64,000 bases of DNA from Streptomyces sp. ITFR-16 (GCF_031844705.1 NZ_CP134609.1:7626001-7690000); one strand, 5' to 3'; numbered from the stretch's first letter, positions 1 through 7,911 are shown. Translations and numbers: made by a program. The notes: generated by a model from the sequence alone, not told the origin.

Positions 1-266
1 CCGGCGGCCACCGCGCACACCTCGTCGACCACCTCGCCCGAGCGGATCACCAGCCGGCCGCCCCGCTCGCGCAGCCCGGCGTCCAGGTCCCGCAGACAGT
101 CGGCGAGGAACGCACGGCGGTTCGGGGCGTCGAACCCGGCCGCCGAGATCGCGCTGTCGCGGACGAACAGCGGCACGATCTCGTCCGCGGACGCGAGTGC
201 GGCCCGCAGCGGCGGATGGTCGTGCAGACGGAGGTCTGCCGTGAACAGGACGACCGCTACGGTCAT
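1..266 (-). CDS. phr: Deoxyribodipyrimidine photolyase, N-terminal part (cut by window edge)
   Basis: Only the first 88 or so residues are present; the gene runs off the left edge. It starts MTVAVVLFTADLRLHDHPPL, the typical opening of the alpha/beta antenna-binding domain of DNA photolyases, where a short hydrophobic strand is followed by an F/W-x-x-D-L-R-x-x-D motif. Further matches are LVPLFVxD-like (EIVPLFVRDSA) and the RRAFLADCLRDLD helix. Family role: light-driven repair of pyrimidine dimers with FAD. The FAD domain cannot be seen. It lies 67 bp downstream of the SDR gene on the same strand, so the two may form one operon; photolyases often sit beside such SDR genes in actinomycetes. 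Confidence 0.85.
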   Translation of the reverse strand, partial: MTVAVVLFTADLRLHDHPPLRAALASADEIVPLFVRDSAISAAGFDAPNRRAFLADCLRDLDAGLRERGGRLVIRSGEVVDEVCAVAA

Positions 267-333
267 GGCGCTACTCCTGAGGGGCCGGGGACACGCCATC
301 CTGCCCCCGGCCGGGTGCCCCGGGACGCACCGG

Positions 334-1863
334 TCAGGACGACACCGCAGCCATCGCCCGATCGGGTGGCGCGGACGCCTCGGCAGCCGCCGCGATATTG
401 CGTGCCATCCCGCCGAACACGATCGCGTGGAACGGCGAGACGCTCCACCAGTACGCGTGACCGAGCAGCCCGCGCGGATGGAACAGTGCGCGCTGCCGGT
501 AGTGCGTACGGCCCCGCTCGTCCGTCTCCACGTGCATCTCCAGCCACGCGAGACCCGGCAGCCGCATCTCCGCGCGCAGCCGCAGCAGCCGGCCCGGCTC
601 GATCTCCTCGACCCGCCAGAAGTCCAGCGAGTCACCCACCCGCAGCCGGTCCGTGTCGCGCCGTCCCCGCCGGAGCCCGACCCCGCCCACCAGCCGGTCC
701 AGCCAGCCGCGCACCGCCCAGGCCGGCGGGAACGAGTACCAGCCGTGATCGCCCCCGATCCCCTCGACGACCCGCCACAGGGCCTGGGGCGAGGCCTCTG
801 CATCGCGTTCGCGCACATCCGAGTACAGGCTGCCGCCTGCCCAGTCCGGGTCGGTGGGCAGCGGGTCACTGGGTACGCCGGGCACCGAGGCGGAGGACCA
901 GCGGGTGGTGACCTTGGCCTCCCGGACCCGCTGCAGTGCCAGCCGCAGCGCCTTGCCGAGCCCGAACGGCTGTCCCGCACCGTCGGGGACGTACCGCGCG
1001 ATGTCGTGCTCCCGGCACACCACCTCGTACCGAAGCGACTCCGCGAGGGGCCGCGCGATCGACCGGGGCACCGGTGTGACCAGGCCGATACAGTGGCTGG
1101 ACAGGCGGGGGGTCAGCATCGGTACGGGCAGGATCAGCCGGTGCGGAAGCTGCGCGACCTCCGCGTACCGCTGCATCATGTCGCGGTAGGTGACGACGTC
1201 GGGTCCGCCGATGTCGAAGGTGCGGCTGACCTCGCGCGGCATCCGGGCGCTGCCGACCAGATAGCGCAGCACGTCCCGGACGGCGATGGGCTGGATCCGC
1301 GTGGAGACCCAGCTCGGCGTCACCATCACCGGCAGCCGTTCCGTCAGATAGCGCAGCATCTCGAAGGAGGCGGAGCCGGAGCCGATGATGACCGCGGCCC
1401 GCAGCGCGGTGGTCGGGACCCCGGAGTCCAGCAGGATCCGGCCGACCTCGGCCCGTGAGCGCAGATGCGGGGACAGCTCCCAGTCGGGGACATCGGCGGG
1501 GGTGAGGCCGCCGAGGTAGACGATCCGGCCGACCCCCTCCTCCCGTGCCGCCTCCCCGAAGACGGAGGCGGCCCGCCGGTCGGTCTCCTCGAAGTCGGAC
1601 CCGGTCGTCAGGGCGTGCACCAGGTAGTAGGCCACGTCGATGCCGCGCATCGCCGGGGCCAGGGAGCCCGCGTCGGTGACATCGCCGCGGACGATCTCGA
1701 CCTCACCGGCCCAGGGGTAGTCCCGGAGCTTCTCGGGGGTGCGGGCCAGGCACCGTACGCGGTGTCCGGCCGCCAGCAGTTCCGGCACCAGCCGGCCCCC
1801 GATGTAGCCGGTGGCTCCGGTGACCAGGCAGCTCAGGGGCTTGTCCCCGCGGTCGCTCGTCAT
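334..1863 (-). CDS. NAD(P)-binding SDR-family protein with C-terminal DUF2867 domain
   Basis: 509 residues. The N-terminus is an atypical/extended short-chain dehydrogenase Rossmann fold: a GATGYIGG motif near residues 16-23, then a C-L-A-R-T-P segment typical of the NmrA/YbjT-like group that binds NADP. Residues of about 330-490 match the DUF2867 region, with aromatic-rich W-Y-S-F-P and Y-W-W-S-V-S-P-F-H motifs. The substrate is unknown; the family is often annotated as a nucleoside-diphosphate-sugar epimerase without proof. It precedes the photolyase gene on the same strand with a 67 bp gap. The long opposite-strand ORF here is a shadow. The start has no obvious competitor. Confidence 0.85.
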   Translation of the reverse strand: MTSDRGDKPLSCLVTGATGYIGGRLVPELLAAGHRVRCLARTPEKLRDYPWAGEVEIVRGDVTDAGSLAPAMRGIDVAYYLVHALTTGSDFEETDRRAASVFGEAAREEGVGRIVYLGGLTPADVPDWELSPHLRSRAEVGRILLDSGVPTTALRAAVIIGSGSASFEMLRYLTERLPVMVTPSWVSTRIQPIAVRDVLRYLVGSARMPREVSRTFDIGGPDVVTYRDMMQRYAEVAQLPHRLILPVPMLTPRLSSHCIGLVTPVPRSIARPLAESLRYEVVCREHDIARYVPDGAGQPFGLGKALRLALQRVREAKVTTRWSSASVPGVPSDPLPTDPDWAGGSLYSDVRERDAEASPQALWRVVEGIGGDHGWYSFPPAWAVRGWLDRLVGGVGLRRGRRDTDRLRVGDSLDFWRVEEIEPGRLLRLRAEMRLPGLAWLEMHVETDERGRTHYRQRALFHPRGLLGHAYWWSVSPFHAIVFGGMARNIAAAAEASAPPDRAMAAVSS

Positions 1864-2015
1864 GAGATCTCCGCATCGGTTCGGGTCCTGGCGTCGGGGC
1901 CGGCCTCGGCGGACCGGCCCGCCCGACCAGTCTGGCCTCCGGCACCGTCCGCCGCACCCTTGGACCCCTGCTCCGCACCAGGTGTGGTGCGGTCCTTCGG
2001 GGGCATCTGACGCCC

Positions 2016-2822
2016 ATGAACGCAGAGGCGGAAAGACGAGCGCGCGGCGGAGCGCGGGGCGGCAACTGGGGCCGTCTTCTTCTCCAGGGGACCATCCTGG
2101 TGCTGGCCTTCCTGGCCATGGTCGGATTCTCCGTGGTGCTGGCGAAGGTGACGCTCACACCGTCGCCCGCCTCGGAGGACCTCGTCCGGTCGAACCTCCA
2201 TCCGGGGCGCTCGCTCCGGCAGTACGCCGTGGACTACACCTTCCTCGCCGCCTGCAAACAGGCGGGAGGCAATCTGGTGCTGGGCATGCCGTTCGGTGGC
2301 CTGCTGCCCGTCCTGGTCCCCAGGCGGCTGCGGATGATCCGCATGGTGCTGCTGACCGTGCTGGTCATCGTGGTGGTCGAGCTGGTGCAGGGAGCGCTGG
2401 TCGCGGGGCGGGCCTTCGACGTGGACGACGTCATCCTGAACACGGCGGGTGCCCTGCTCGGATACCTGCTGCTGGGACGCCGCCTGAGCCACCGCTACCA
2501 CGTGCTCGCCGCCGGACCCGAACGTCCCGGGTCCGCGCCGGAGCCCCCGCCCGCCAAGGACACGGCGAAGGAGACGAAGGCACGGACCACGACGAAGACC
2601 CGGACCGCGACCAAGCCCAAGCCGAAGGGCACGGCCAAGGCCAAGGCCAAGGCCGCGTCGAGGCCCGGGGCGAAGGCCGCCGGCACCACGGCCAAGCCCA
2701 AGCCCAAGACCTCTCGCCGCCCGGGCCGCGAGCCCCGGGGCGGACGGCCGGCCATGTCCTGGCCGCGGATGTGGCAGGGGATCCGGACCAGGGTCACGTC
2801 CCGGGGCACCCGCAAGGAGTGA
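2016..2822 (+). CDS. VanZ-like membrane protein with a lysine/alanine-rich tail
   Basis: 268 residues. A hydrophobic segment at about residues 20-45 is followed by the VanZ-family core: a conserved N-L-V-L-G-M-P-F-G element, then membrane helices around L-R-M-I-R-M-V and V-E-L-V-Q-G, ending in D-V-D-D-V-I-L-N-T-A-G. VanZ proteins are membrane proteins of unclear biochemistry, named from teicoplanin resistance. The odd part is the C-terminal third: a low-complexity stretch rich in Lys, Ala, Pro and Thr (about residues 178-245), resembling histone H1-like tails, probably cytoplasmic and very basic. The gene is divergent from the SDR gene, 152 bp away. Confidence 0.8.
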   Translation: MNAEAERRARGGARGGNWGRLLLQGTILVLAFLAMVGFSVVLAKVTLTPSPASEDLVRSNLHPGRSLRQYAVDYTFLAACKQAGGNLVLGMPFGGLLPVLVPRRLRMIRMVLLTVLVIVVVELVQGALVAGRAFDVDDVILNTAGALLGYLLLGRRLSHRYHVLAAGPERPGSAPEPPPAKDTAKETKARTTTKTRTATKPKPKGTAKAKAKAASRPGAKAAGTTAKPKPKTSRRPGREPRGGRPAMSWPRMWQGIRTRVTSRGTRKE

Positions 2823-2951
2823 CCCCGGGGCGGCCGGGGGGCGGGCACCCGATCGGCCCGCGGCCGATTGCGGGCCGCCTCCCCGGGGCCGAGCGTGGTG
2901 GGACGCCGAGCGCGCACAGCGCGCGCGGGCCACCCGCCGAAGGGGAGCGAC

Positions 2952-3779
2952 ATGACGGACGCCCAGTGGAGCCCGGGGCGAAGGGCAGGGGACGCGGACG
3001 AATTCCTGCCGGTGCTGGACATCATCGAGCCCGCGCGCCAGCGCAGGCTGACGGTCTTCTTCCGTCTGCTCCTGCTGATCCCGCATGTCGTGGTGCTGTT
3101 CTTCCTGGAGATCGCGGCATTCTTCACCGCGGTGTTCGGCTGGTTCGCCGCTCTGGTGCTCGGGCGGCTGCCCGCGCCGGTCTTCCGCTTTCTGGCGGGG
3201 GTCCTCGGCTACCGGACGCGGGTGGGCGCGAGCGGCATGCTGCTCGTCGACCGCTATCCGCCCTTCACCCTGGACCTGCGGCCGGACTACCCGGTGGGGA
3301 TCGACGTCCGGCCGACCCGGCTGAACCGGGCGGCCGTCTTCTTCCGCCTGATCCTGGTGATCCCCGCCGCGATCGTGCAGGGCCTGGCCACCTCCGGCTG
3401 GTCCGCCCTGGCGGTCCTGTGGTGGCTGATCACGCTGATCCTGGGGCGCCTGCCGCGCCCGCTCTTCGAGGCCACGGCGGCCACCCTGCGCTACGAGATG
3501 CGGGTGTCCGCCTATCTGTCGATGCTCAGCCCCGCCTACCCCAAGGGGCTCTTCGGCGAGGACGCCCTGTCCGTACCCGAGAGGCAGTCGCGCTCCGCGA
3601 CCCGGCCCCTGGTCATGGGGACCGGCGGCAAGGCGCTGCTGGTCCTCTTCCTGGTCCTCGGCCTCCTGGGCAGCATCACCACGTCCGTGACCCGCTCGTC
3701 GTCCGATGACGACGACTACGGAATGCGGGCACAAACCATTCGCGCCGCGCAGGGTCCGACCGGCATGATCACCGGATGA
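2952..3779 (+). CDS. DUF4389 domain membrane protein
   Basis: 275 residues from ATG 2952, chosen because AGGGGAGCG lies just upstream; an upstream in-frame start at 2868 lacks such a site. Two copies of a roughly 90-residue unit are visible, each with a hydrophobic hairpin preceded by R-L-T-V-F-F-R-L-x-L-L-I-P or R-A-A-V-F-F-R-L-I-L-V-I-P and followed by a G-R-L-P-x-P motif. This is the DUF4389 arrangement. A last transmembrane helix sits near residues 222-242, followed by an acidic SSDDDDY tail. Function unknown. The stop codon overlaps the start of the next gene (ATGA), so the two are probably translationally coupled. Confidence 0.8.
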   Translation: MTDAQWSPGRRAGDADEFLPVLDIIEPARQRRLTVFFRLLLLIPHVVVLFFLEIAAFFTAVFGWFAALVLGRLPAPVFRFLAGVLGYRTRVGASGMLLVDRYPPFTLDLRPDYPVGIDVRPTRLNRAAVFFRLILVIPAAIVQGLATSGWSALAVLWWLITLILGRLPRPLFEATAATLRYEMRVSAYLSMLSPAYPKGLFGEDALSVPERQSRSATRPLVMGTGGKALLVLFLVLGLLGSITTSVTRSSSDDDDYGMRAQTIRAAQGPTGMITG

Positions 3780-4291
3780 CATGGACAGCACCTGAAACCA
3801 CACGTGTGGGCGGCTCGCTGGTCGCCCAGGAGCGGGAGATGCTCACCGGCTATCTCGGCTGGTTCCGCTCGACGCTCCTGCAGAAGTGCGCCGGCCTGAC
3901 CGGTGAACAGCTCGCCGAGCGGACGGTGTCGCCGTCGAATCTGTCGCTCCTGGGGCTCGTCAGGCACCTGGCCAAGGTCGAGCGGACCTGGTTCCGCGAG
4001 CGGTTCGCCGGTCAGGAACTCGCGCCGATGTACGACCCGGACAAGGGCAAGGACGCGGACTTCGAGGACCTCGACCCCGCCCGGGCCGCCGAGGACTACG
4101 CCCGCCTGGTCGAGGAGTGCCGGCTGGCCGACGAGGTCGTGGCCGGTGCCTCGCTGGACGACACCTTCGTGCACGGCGGCGAGGTCTTCTCGCTGCGGAT
4201 GGTGCACGTCCACATGATCGGGGAGTACGCGCGCCACATCGGCCACGCCGACCTCGTGCGCGAGCGGCTGGACGGTGTCACGGGGGCGTGA
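3776..4291 (+). CDS. DinB/DUF664 family protein
   Basis: 171 residues; its ATG overlaps the stop of the DUF4389 gene by four bases (ATGA). The sequence fits the four-helix DinB_2/DUF664 fold: an N-terminal E-R-E-M-L-x-x-Y-L-x-W-F-R helix, then L-S-L-L-G-L-V-R-H-L-A-K-V-E-R-x-W-F, and a last helix H-V-H-M-I-G-E-Y-A-R-H-I-G-H-A-D. The His in L-V-R-H-L and the His pair near the C-terminus are the usual divalent-metal ligands. Many actinobacterial members are mycothiol- or bacillithiol-dependent transferases, but the substrate cannot be read from the sequence. Confidence 0.85.
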   Translation: MTWTAPETTRVGGSLVAQEREMLTGYLGWFRSTLLQKCAGLTGEQLAERTVSPSNLSLLGLVRHLAKVERTWFRERFAGQELAPMYDPDKGKDADFEDLDPARAAEDYARLVEECRLADEVVAGASLDDTFVHGGEVFSLRMVHVHMIGEYARHIGHADLVRERLDGVTGA

Positions 4292-4363
4292 GACGTCCGG
4301 GCCTCGGACCCGTCCGCCCGCGCGTTTCCGGGCGGGGCCCAACCCCCTCCGGTTCCAGCACCC

Positions 4364-4401
4364 TTGACGGTCACGCCTCGATGGGTATGGTCTAGTCCAA
4401 G
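4364..4401 (+). promoter_or_regulatory. Promoter of the LPMO gene with an overlapping DasR-type box
   Basis: A -35-like TTGACG (4364-4369) and a -10-like TATGGT (4386-4391) are separated by 16 bp. The -10 is embedded in TATGGTCTAGTCCAAG (4386-4401), which matches the core of the published DasR responsive element (dre, roughly TGGTCTAGACCA) at 11 of 12 positions. DasR is the GntR-family repressor of N-acetylglucosamine and chitin genes in Streptomyces. Overlap with the -10 suggests repression by occlusion. The promoter boxes are my reading; the dre match is strong. Confidence 0.75.
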
Positions 4402-4562
4402 TGCAGGGACGGCAGTGGAGCCCGTCATTCCGGGGCTTCTCTTTGTCATGGACCTGTCGCGCCCTTCGCGCCTCTTGGCCCCACACTCGAGAGGCTGGAC
4501 TGCCGCTTCCGGGCTCCCCACAGTCCGCCCGCGTGCAGCGACGCCTCATGTGAAGGAGAAGC

Positions 4563-5078
4563 ATGCACGCGAAAAGGAAGACCGCAGCCGCCCTCGGTGC
4601 CGTGCTCGCACCGGTTCTCGCGCTGACCCTCCCGACCGGCTCCGCCAGCGCCCACGGCTACATCTCGACCCCGCCCAGCAGGCAGGCCCAGTGCGCCGCC
4701 GGAACCGTCAGCTGCGGGGACATCACCTACGAACCCCAGAGCGTGGAGGGCCCCAAGGGGCTGACCAGCTGCAGCGGTGGCAACAGCAGGTTCGCCGAGC
4801 TCGACGACGACTCCAAGGGCTGGCAGGTCACCCCGGTGAGCCGGAGCACGTCCTTCCAGTGGCAGCTGACCGCCCGCCACTCCACCAGCACCTGGCAGTA
4901 CTTCGCCGGCGGCCAGAAGATCGCCGAGTTCAACGACAACGGCGCCCAGCCCGGCGCGACCGTCACCCACCAGGTGGACTTCGGGAACCTCTCGGGTCAG
5001 CAGAAGGTCCTCGCGGTCTGGAACATCGCCGACACGTCCAACGCCTTCTACGCGTGCATCGACGTCAATGTGAGCTGA
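4563..5078 (+). CDS. Secreted AA10 lytic polysaccharide monooxygenase (chitin-binding protein)
   Basis: 171 residues. A Sec signal peptide (residues 1-30) ends in S-A-S-A and cleavage would leave His31 as the N-terminus (H-G-Y-I-S), the first copper ligand of the histidine brace; His106 in T-A-R-H-S-T-S-T-W is the second. Four Cys (44, 51, 70 and one near the C-terminus) could form two disulfides. The mature protein of about 141 residues is a single-domain, small AA10 with no added carbohydrate-binding module, resembling Streptomyces Chb3/LPMO10E-type proteins active on chitin. It oxidatively cleaves crystalline chitin outside the cell. The DasR box upstream supports chitin/GlcNAc control. 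A strong hairpin terminator follows. Confidence 0.93.
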   Translation: MHAKRKTAAALGAVLAPVLALTLPTGSASAHGYISTPPSRQAQCAAGTVSCGDITYEPQSVEGPKGLTSCSGGNSRFAELDDDSKGWQVTPVSRSTSFQWQLTARHSTSTWQYFAGGQKIAEFNDNGAQPGATVTHQVDFGNLSGQQKVLAVWNIADTSNAFYACIDVNVS

Positions 5079-5096
5079 CGGCACCCGCACGAGGAA

Positions 5097-5128
5097 GGAG
5101 CCCCCGCCCCGCACAGGGCGGGGGCTCC
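5097..5128 (+). terminator. Rho-independent-type hairpin after the LPMO gene
   Basis: A 13-bp perfect stem (5097-5109 with 5116-5128, GGAGCCCCCGCCC and its complement) closes a 6-nt loop, 18 bp after the LPMO stop. There is no U-tract, as is common in Streptomyces. Confidence 0.8.
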
Positions 5129-5261
5129 CGCGCATCACGGCACGCCGCCCGTGCACCCGGATGGCCCGTTCCGTCACCCGCGTGCGCCCCGGGCCGTGCC
5201 GGACCGGCCGGGTGTGGCGACGCTGAAGGCCCGACACCTGATCTCCGGAAGCGGGCTCCCC

Positions 5262-5675
5262 ATGCTCATATCGACCCTCCTCGGCCCCCGGATCGCCGCG
5301 CGCCGCAGGTTCGCCCTCGCGGCCGCCCTCGCGGCGGTGGTGTACGCGGGAGCCGCGCCGGCCGCCGCCGCGCGGGAGGAGGACGGGCGGACCTGGCCCA
5401 CGTCCGCACAGACGCACGACGGCGCGGCGGATGCCTCCGCCGGGAACGCTGTCCGGGACTCCGCCGCCGTGACGGCCGCGGCTCAACGTCCCGTGAGCGC
5501 CCGGACCCTGGTCTTCGCGGGCGTCGGCAGCGCGGTGGGACTGGCGGTGTTCGTGGGCGGCGGATGGCTGACATCCGCCCTGCGTACGGGCAGGACGGGC
5601 GCGACACGTCGGCCCGGCCGGGATTTCTCGGCGGCCGAAGTGGTTGAAGAGATGATGAGGGGCCGCGGCCGCTGA
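5262..5675 (+). CDS. Small secreted or membrane-anchored protein of unknown function
   Basis: 137 residues from ATG 5262; the open frame continues upstream to 5151 but that part is proline/arginine-rich and lacks a clear ribosome site. The N-terminus has R-R followed by a hydrophobic Ala-rich segment ending A-A-P-A-A-A-A, a plausible signal peptide. A second hydrophobic segment (L-V-F-A-G-V-G-S-A-V-G-L-A-V-F-V-G-G-G) lies near residues 83-103, giving a one-pass topology with a short basic tail. No family recognised. Codon use fits a real gene; the start is uncertain. Confidence 0.55.
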   Translation: MLISTLLGPRIAARRRFALAAALAAVVYAGAAPAAAAREEDGRTWPTSAQTHDGAADASAGNAVRDSAAVTAAAQRPVSARTLVFAGVGSAVGLAVFVGGGWLTSALRTGRTGATRRPGRDFSAAEVVEEMMRGRGR

Positions 5676-5710
5676 CGCGCCACGGCCCGATGCCGACGAT
5701 GGGAAGACAC

Positions 5711-6157
5711 ATGCCGCTCCAGGGCGAGTACGAACCGAGCCCCGCCCAGTGGGTTCGCGACCAGGTCGAGCAGTACGAGAGCTCAGGGGGGACGGAGGGC
5801 ACGACCATGCGGGGCATGCCCGTCGTCGTCCTGACGACACTGGGCGCCAAGAGCGGGAAGATCCGCAAGACCCCCCTCATGCGGGTGGAGCACGACGGTG
5901 TGTACGCGGTGGTCGCCTCGCAGGGCGGCGCCCCGAAGCACCCCGTCTGGTACCACAACCTCGTGGCCGACCCGCGTGCCGAGCTCCAGGACGGGCCGGT
6001 GCGCGAGGACGTGACCGCCCGTGAGGTGACCGGCGAGGAGAAGGCGCTGTGGTGGGAGCGCGCCGTCGAGGCGTTCCCCGACTATGCCGACTACCAGAAG
6101 AAGACGGACCGCCAGATCCCCGTCTTCGTCCTGGAACCGGCGGCCGGCGGTCACTGA
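5711..6157 (+). CDS. DDN-like deazaflavin (F420)-dependent nitroreductase-family protein
   Basis: 148 residues from ATG 5711 (GGGAAG seven bases upstream); an in-frame ATG at 5690 is less well placed. The core P-V-V-V-L-T-T-L-G-A-K-S-G-K-I-R-K-T-P-L is the family signature, followed by Y-A-V-V-A-S-Q-G-G and H-P-V-W-Y-H-N-L, as in the split beta-barrel DDN proteins. Known members bind coenzyme F420 and reduce quinones or nitroimidazoles; the natural substrate here is unknown. Probably cytoplasmic or membrane-associated. It stands alone between a small membrane protein and a DUF6221 gene. Confidence 0.88.
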   Translation: MPLQGEYEPSPAQWVRDQVEQYESSGGTEGTTMRGMPVVVLTTLGAKSGKIRKTPLMRVEHDGVYAVVASQGGAPKHPVWYHNLVADPRAELQDGPVREDVTAREVTGEEKALWWERAVEAFPDYADYQKKTDRQIPVFVLEPAAGGH

Positions 6158-6307
6158 CCTGCCGCGCCGCCCTGCGCACGGGCCGGTCCCCGGCGGGACA
6201 CCGGCCCGTGCCGAGGGCCGGACGGTCCCACCGGACGGGGGCAGCGGCGGGATACTGTCCTGCACGGCCCCTGAGGTGCGGGGCCGAGCGGAAGGATGCA
6301 GAACCAG

Positions 6308-6706
6308 ATGACTGACAACTCCGACATCGTCGCGTTCGTCCGGGCACGCCTCGACGAGGAAGAACGGGTCGCGCGAGCGGCCGGCGGCGAGGGGTGGCGG
6401 TGCCCGGCCGAGGTGCCGGGCGAGATCCATGACCGGACCGGTGCCATCGCCTTCACCCTGAGGACGCACGGTTACGACCACCACATCGCGCTCCAGGACC
6501 CCGCGCGCACCCTCCAGCGCATTGAGACCAGCCGGGTGCTCCTGGACGAGTACGCCGAAGTCGCCGGGCTGGACATCGACCGCCCCCAGCGCGACTTCCC
6601 CTCCGGACGCGCCTTCGGGCTGGGCTTCGTGGTCCGGCAGATGGCCGCCGAACACGCGCGGCACCCCGACTACCAGGTGAAGTGGCTGCCCCGCTTCACC
6701 CAGTAG
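6308..6706 (+). CDS. DUF6221 family protein
   Basis: 132 residues from ATG 6308; GGAAGG ends at 6295, so the in-frame ATG at 6296 would have no spacing. The opening, M-T-D-N-S-D-I-V-A-F-V-R-A-R-L-D-E-E-E-R-V-A, and the later H-I-A-L-Q-D-P-A-R and W-L-P-R-F segments fit DUF6221, a small family common in Streptomyces and often near mobile or accessory DNA. It is helical and soluble. No function is known and the neighbours do not suggest one. Confidence 0.75.
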   Translation: MTDNSDIVAFVRARLDEEERVARAAGGEGWRCPAEVPGEIHDRTGAIAFTLRTHGYDHHIALQDPARTLQRIETSRVLLDEYAEVAGLDIDRPQRDFPSGRAFGLGFVVRQMAAEHARHPDYQVKWLPRFTQ

Positions 6707-6736
6707 CCGCGGCGCCCGCCCGGCCCGTCCGTACGG

Positions 6737-6925
6737 TCAGAGCGGGTTCATCCCGCGGTCGCCCTTGGTGGTCACCTGGTCACTCCGCTCCTGGAGCCGG
6801 CGCGCCTTGTCCGCCAGGCGCTGCCGCTCCTGCGGGTCGGAGGCGCGCTCGGCGGCCTCCTGCATCTCCTGCGCCTTGGCGCGAATGCGCTCGGCACGGC
6901 CGCCGGTTTCGTCCGCCACGCTCAT
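6737..6925 (-). CDS. DUF6381 family small coiled-coil protein
   Basis: 62 residues, starting MSVADETGGRAERIRAKAQE. The body is a charged amphipathic helix (A-Q-E-M-Q-E-A-A-E-R-A-S-D-P-Q-E-R-Q-R-L-A-D-K-A-R-R-L-Q-E-R-S) ending in G-M-N-P-L, as in the DUF6381 family of streptomycetes. GGAG lies eleven bases upstream of the ATG. Very hydrophilic, no Cys, resembling small stress-associated proteins (CsbD/LEA-like), but that comparison is only by composition. It faces the DUF6221 gene (convergent) and is divergent from the MDMPI gene. Confidence 0.7.
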   Translation of the reverse strand: MSVADETGGRAERIRAKAQEMQEAAERASDPQERQRLADKARRLQERSDQVTTKGDRGMNPL

Positions 6926-7078
6926 GATCACTCCTGGATCTCGGGGAGAGCCGACCCCTCCAGCGAAACAGCGGCCCGGCGCACCTGCATCTCGAACGGT
7001 CACCCCGCGCGACGGAACCCGCCGCAGCAGGGTGGGCGTACCCGTGCGGGCCTGTGCGGCCGTGCCTAAGCTCGCGCC

Positions 7079-7657
7079 ATGGGAAACGTGGATCTGCTGG
7101 AGAGTGTCCTGACGAAGACCGGTGACGTCGTCGAGGGAGTGCGCCCCGATCAGCGCGGCCTCCCTACCCCGTGCGAGGACTACGACGTCGAGACCCTGGT
7201 CGACCACATCGTCGGATGGCTGCGGGTGTTCGACGCCGGCTGTCACGACCGGCCGCACGAGGGCGCGGCGGCGGACTACCGCTGCGGCGCCCACCCCGCG
7301 CAGGAGTTCCGCGCCGCGGCGGCCGATCTCGTCGCCGGGTGGCGGGAGTACGGCGTCGAGCGCGAGGTCGGCGTCACCGGTGCGAGGCTGCCCGGCGAGC
7401 AGGTGCTCGGCATGACCGTCATCGAGTTCCTGACCCACGGCTGGGACCTGGCGGTCGCCACCGGGCAGCCGGTCCCCTTCACCGAGCAGGAGGCGGCGGA
7501 GGCGCTGGCCCGGGCGCAGGCCACGCTGCCGCCGCAGTACCGGGGCGAGAACATGCCGTTCGGCGCCATCGTCCCGGTCGCGGAGGAGGCCCCGGCCGTG
7601 GACCGGATGGTGGCCTTCATGGGGCGCGACCCGCAGGCACGGCCGAACGCCACCTGA
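7079..7657 (+). CDS. TIGR03086-type metal-binding protein (maleylpyruvate isomerase/DinB fold)
   Basis: 192 residues. The N-terminal half has L-P-T-P-C-E-D-Y-D-V-E-T-L-V-D-H-I-V-G-W, the MDMPI_N pattern in which the His of V-D-H binds metal. The second half has E-F-L-T-H-G-W-D-L-A-V-A-T-G, the motif that separates TIGR03086 proteins from other DinB-fold members. Family members are thought to be zinc-dependent, mycothiol-using isomerases or transferases. The substrate cannot be told. The gene is followed by 114 bp and then the tRNA-like sequence. Confidence 0.85.
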   Translation: MGNVDLLESVLTKTGDVVEGVRPDQRGLPTPCEDYDVETLVDHIVGWLRVFDAGCHDRPHEGAAADYRCGAHPAQEFRAAAADLVAGWREYGVEREVGVTGARLPGEQVLGMTVIEFLTHGWDLAVATGQPVPFTEQEAAEALARAQATLPPQYRGENMPFGAIVPVAEEAPAVDRMVAFMGRDPQARPNAT

Positions 7658-7771
7658 GCCGGGGCGGGGCACCGGACCGCTCTCCGTAACCCCTCCCGGA
7701 TACCGGTTCGGCCGCCCGGCCCGGCGCGGCCTGTGCTCCGGCCACCGGGACCGCGCGGTCCCGCAGGTTGC

Positions 7772-7890
7772 GCCGCCGTGGCAGAGCGGCCCAGTGCGAT
7801 CGTCGTGGGGGAGGTCCCCCTCACGACGGCTGACGGGGTGCGGGCGGACCTGCCCCTGCCTGTCCGCGGGTTCGAATCCCGCCGGCGGCG
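7772..7890 (+). tRNA. Class-II tRNA-like gene with an aberrant, extended anticodon arm
   Basis: Cloverleaf elements I can place: acceptor GCCGCCG (7772-7778) pairs fully with CGGCGGC (7883-7889), and two flanking pairs extend it; discriminator G7890 is followed by CAA, so no CCA is encoded. The D arm (TGGCAGAGCGG...TGC, 7779-7797) looks like a tRNA-Ser A box. The T arm is perfect: GCGGG-TTCGAAT-CCCGC (7866-7882). The anticodon stem TCGTC/GACGG (7800-7804 with 7825-7829) does not enclose a 7-nt loop but 20 nt that continue pairing (GTG/CAC, then GGGGGA/TCCCCC). The variable arm is about 36 nt with GACGGG/CCTGTC pairing. No usual anticodon can be assigned. It may be a tRNA pseudogene or a tRNA-like RNA; a canonical tRNA is unlikely. 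Confidence 0.55.
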
Positions 7891-7911
7891 CAACCGCCCG
7901 CTCCCCGTCGG

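Noticed and set aside
2852..2868. Short 6-bp hairpin after the VanZ-like gene as a terminator
   Set aside because: Weak stem with a 5-nt loop in GC-rich DNA; not distinguishable from chance.
7772..7890. Selenocysteine tRNA
   Set aside because: There is no TCA anticodon in a loop and no selA/selB nearby; the D arm resembles tRNA-Ser instead.
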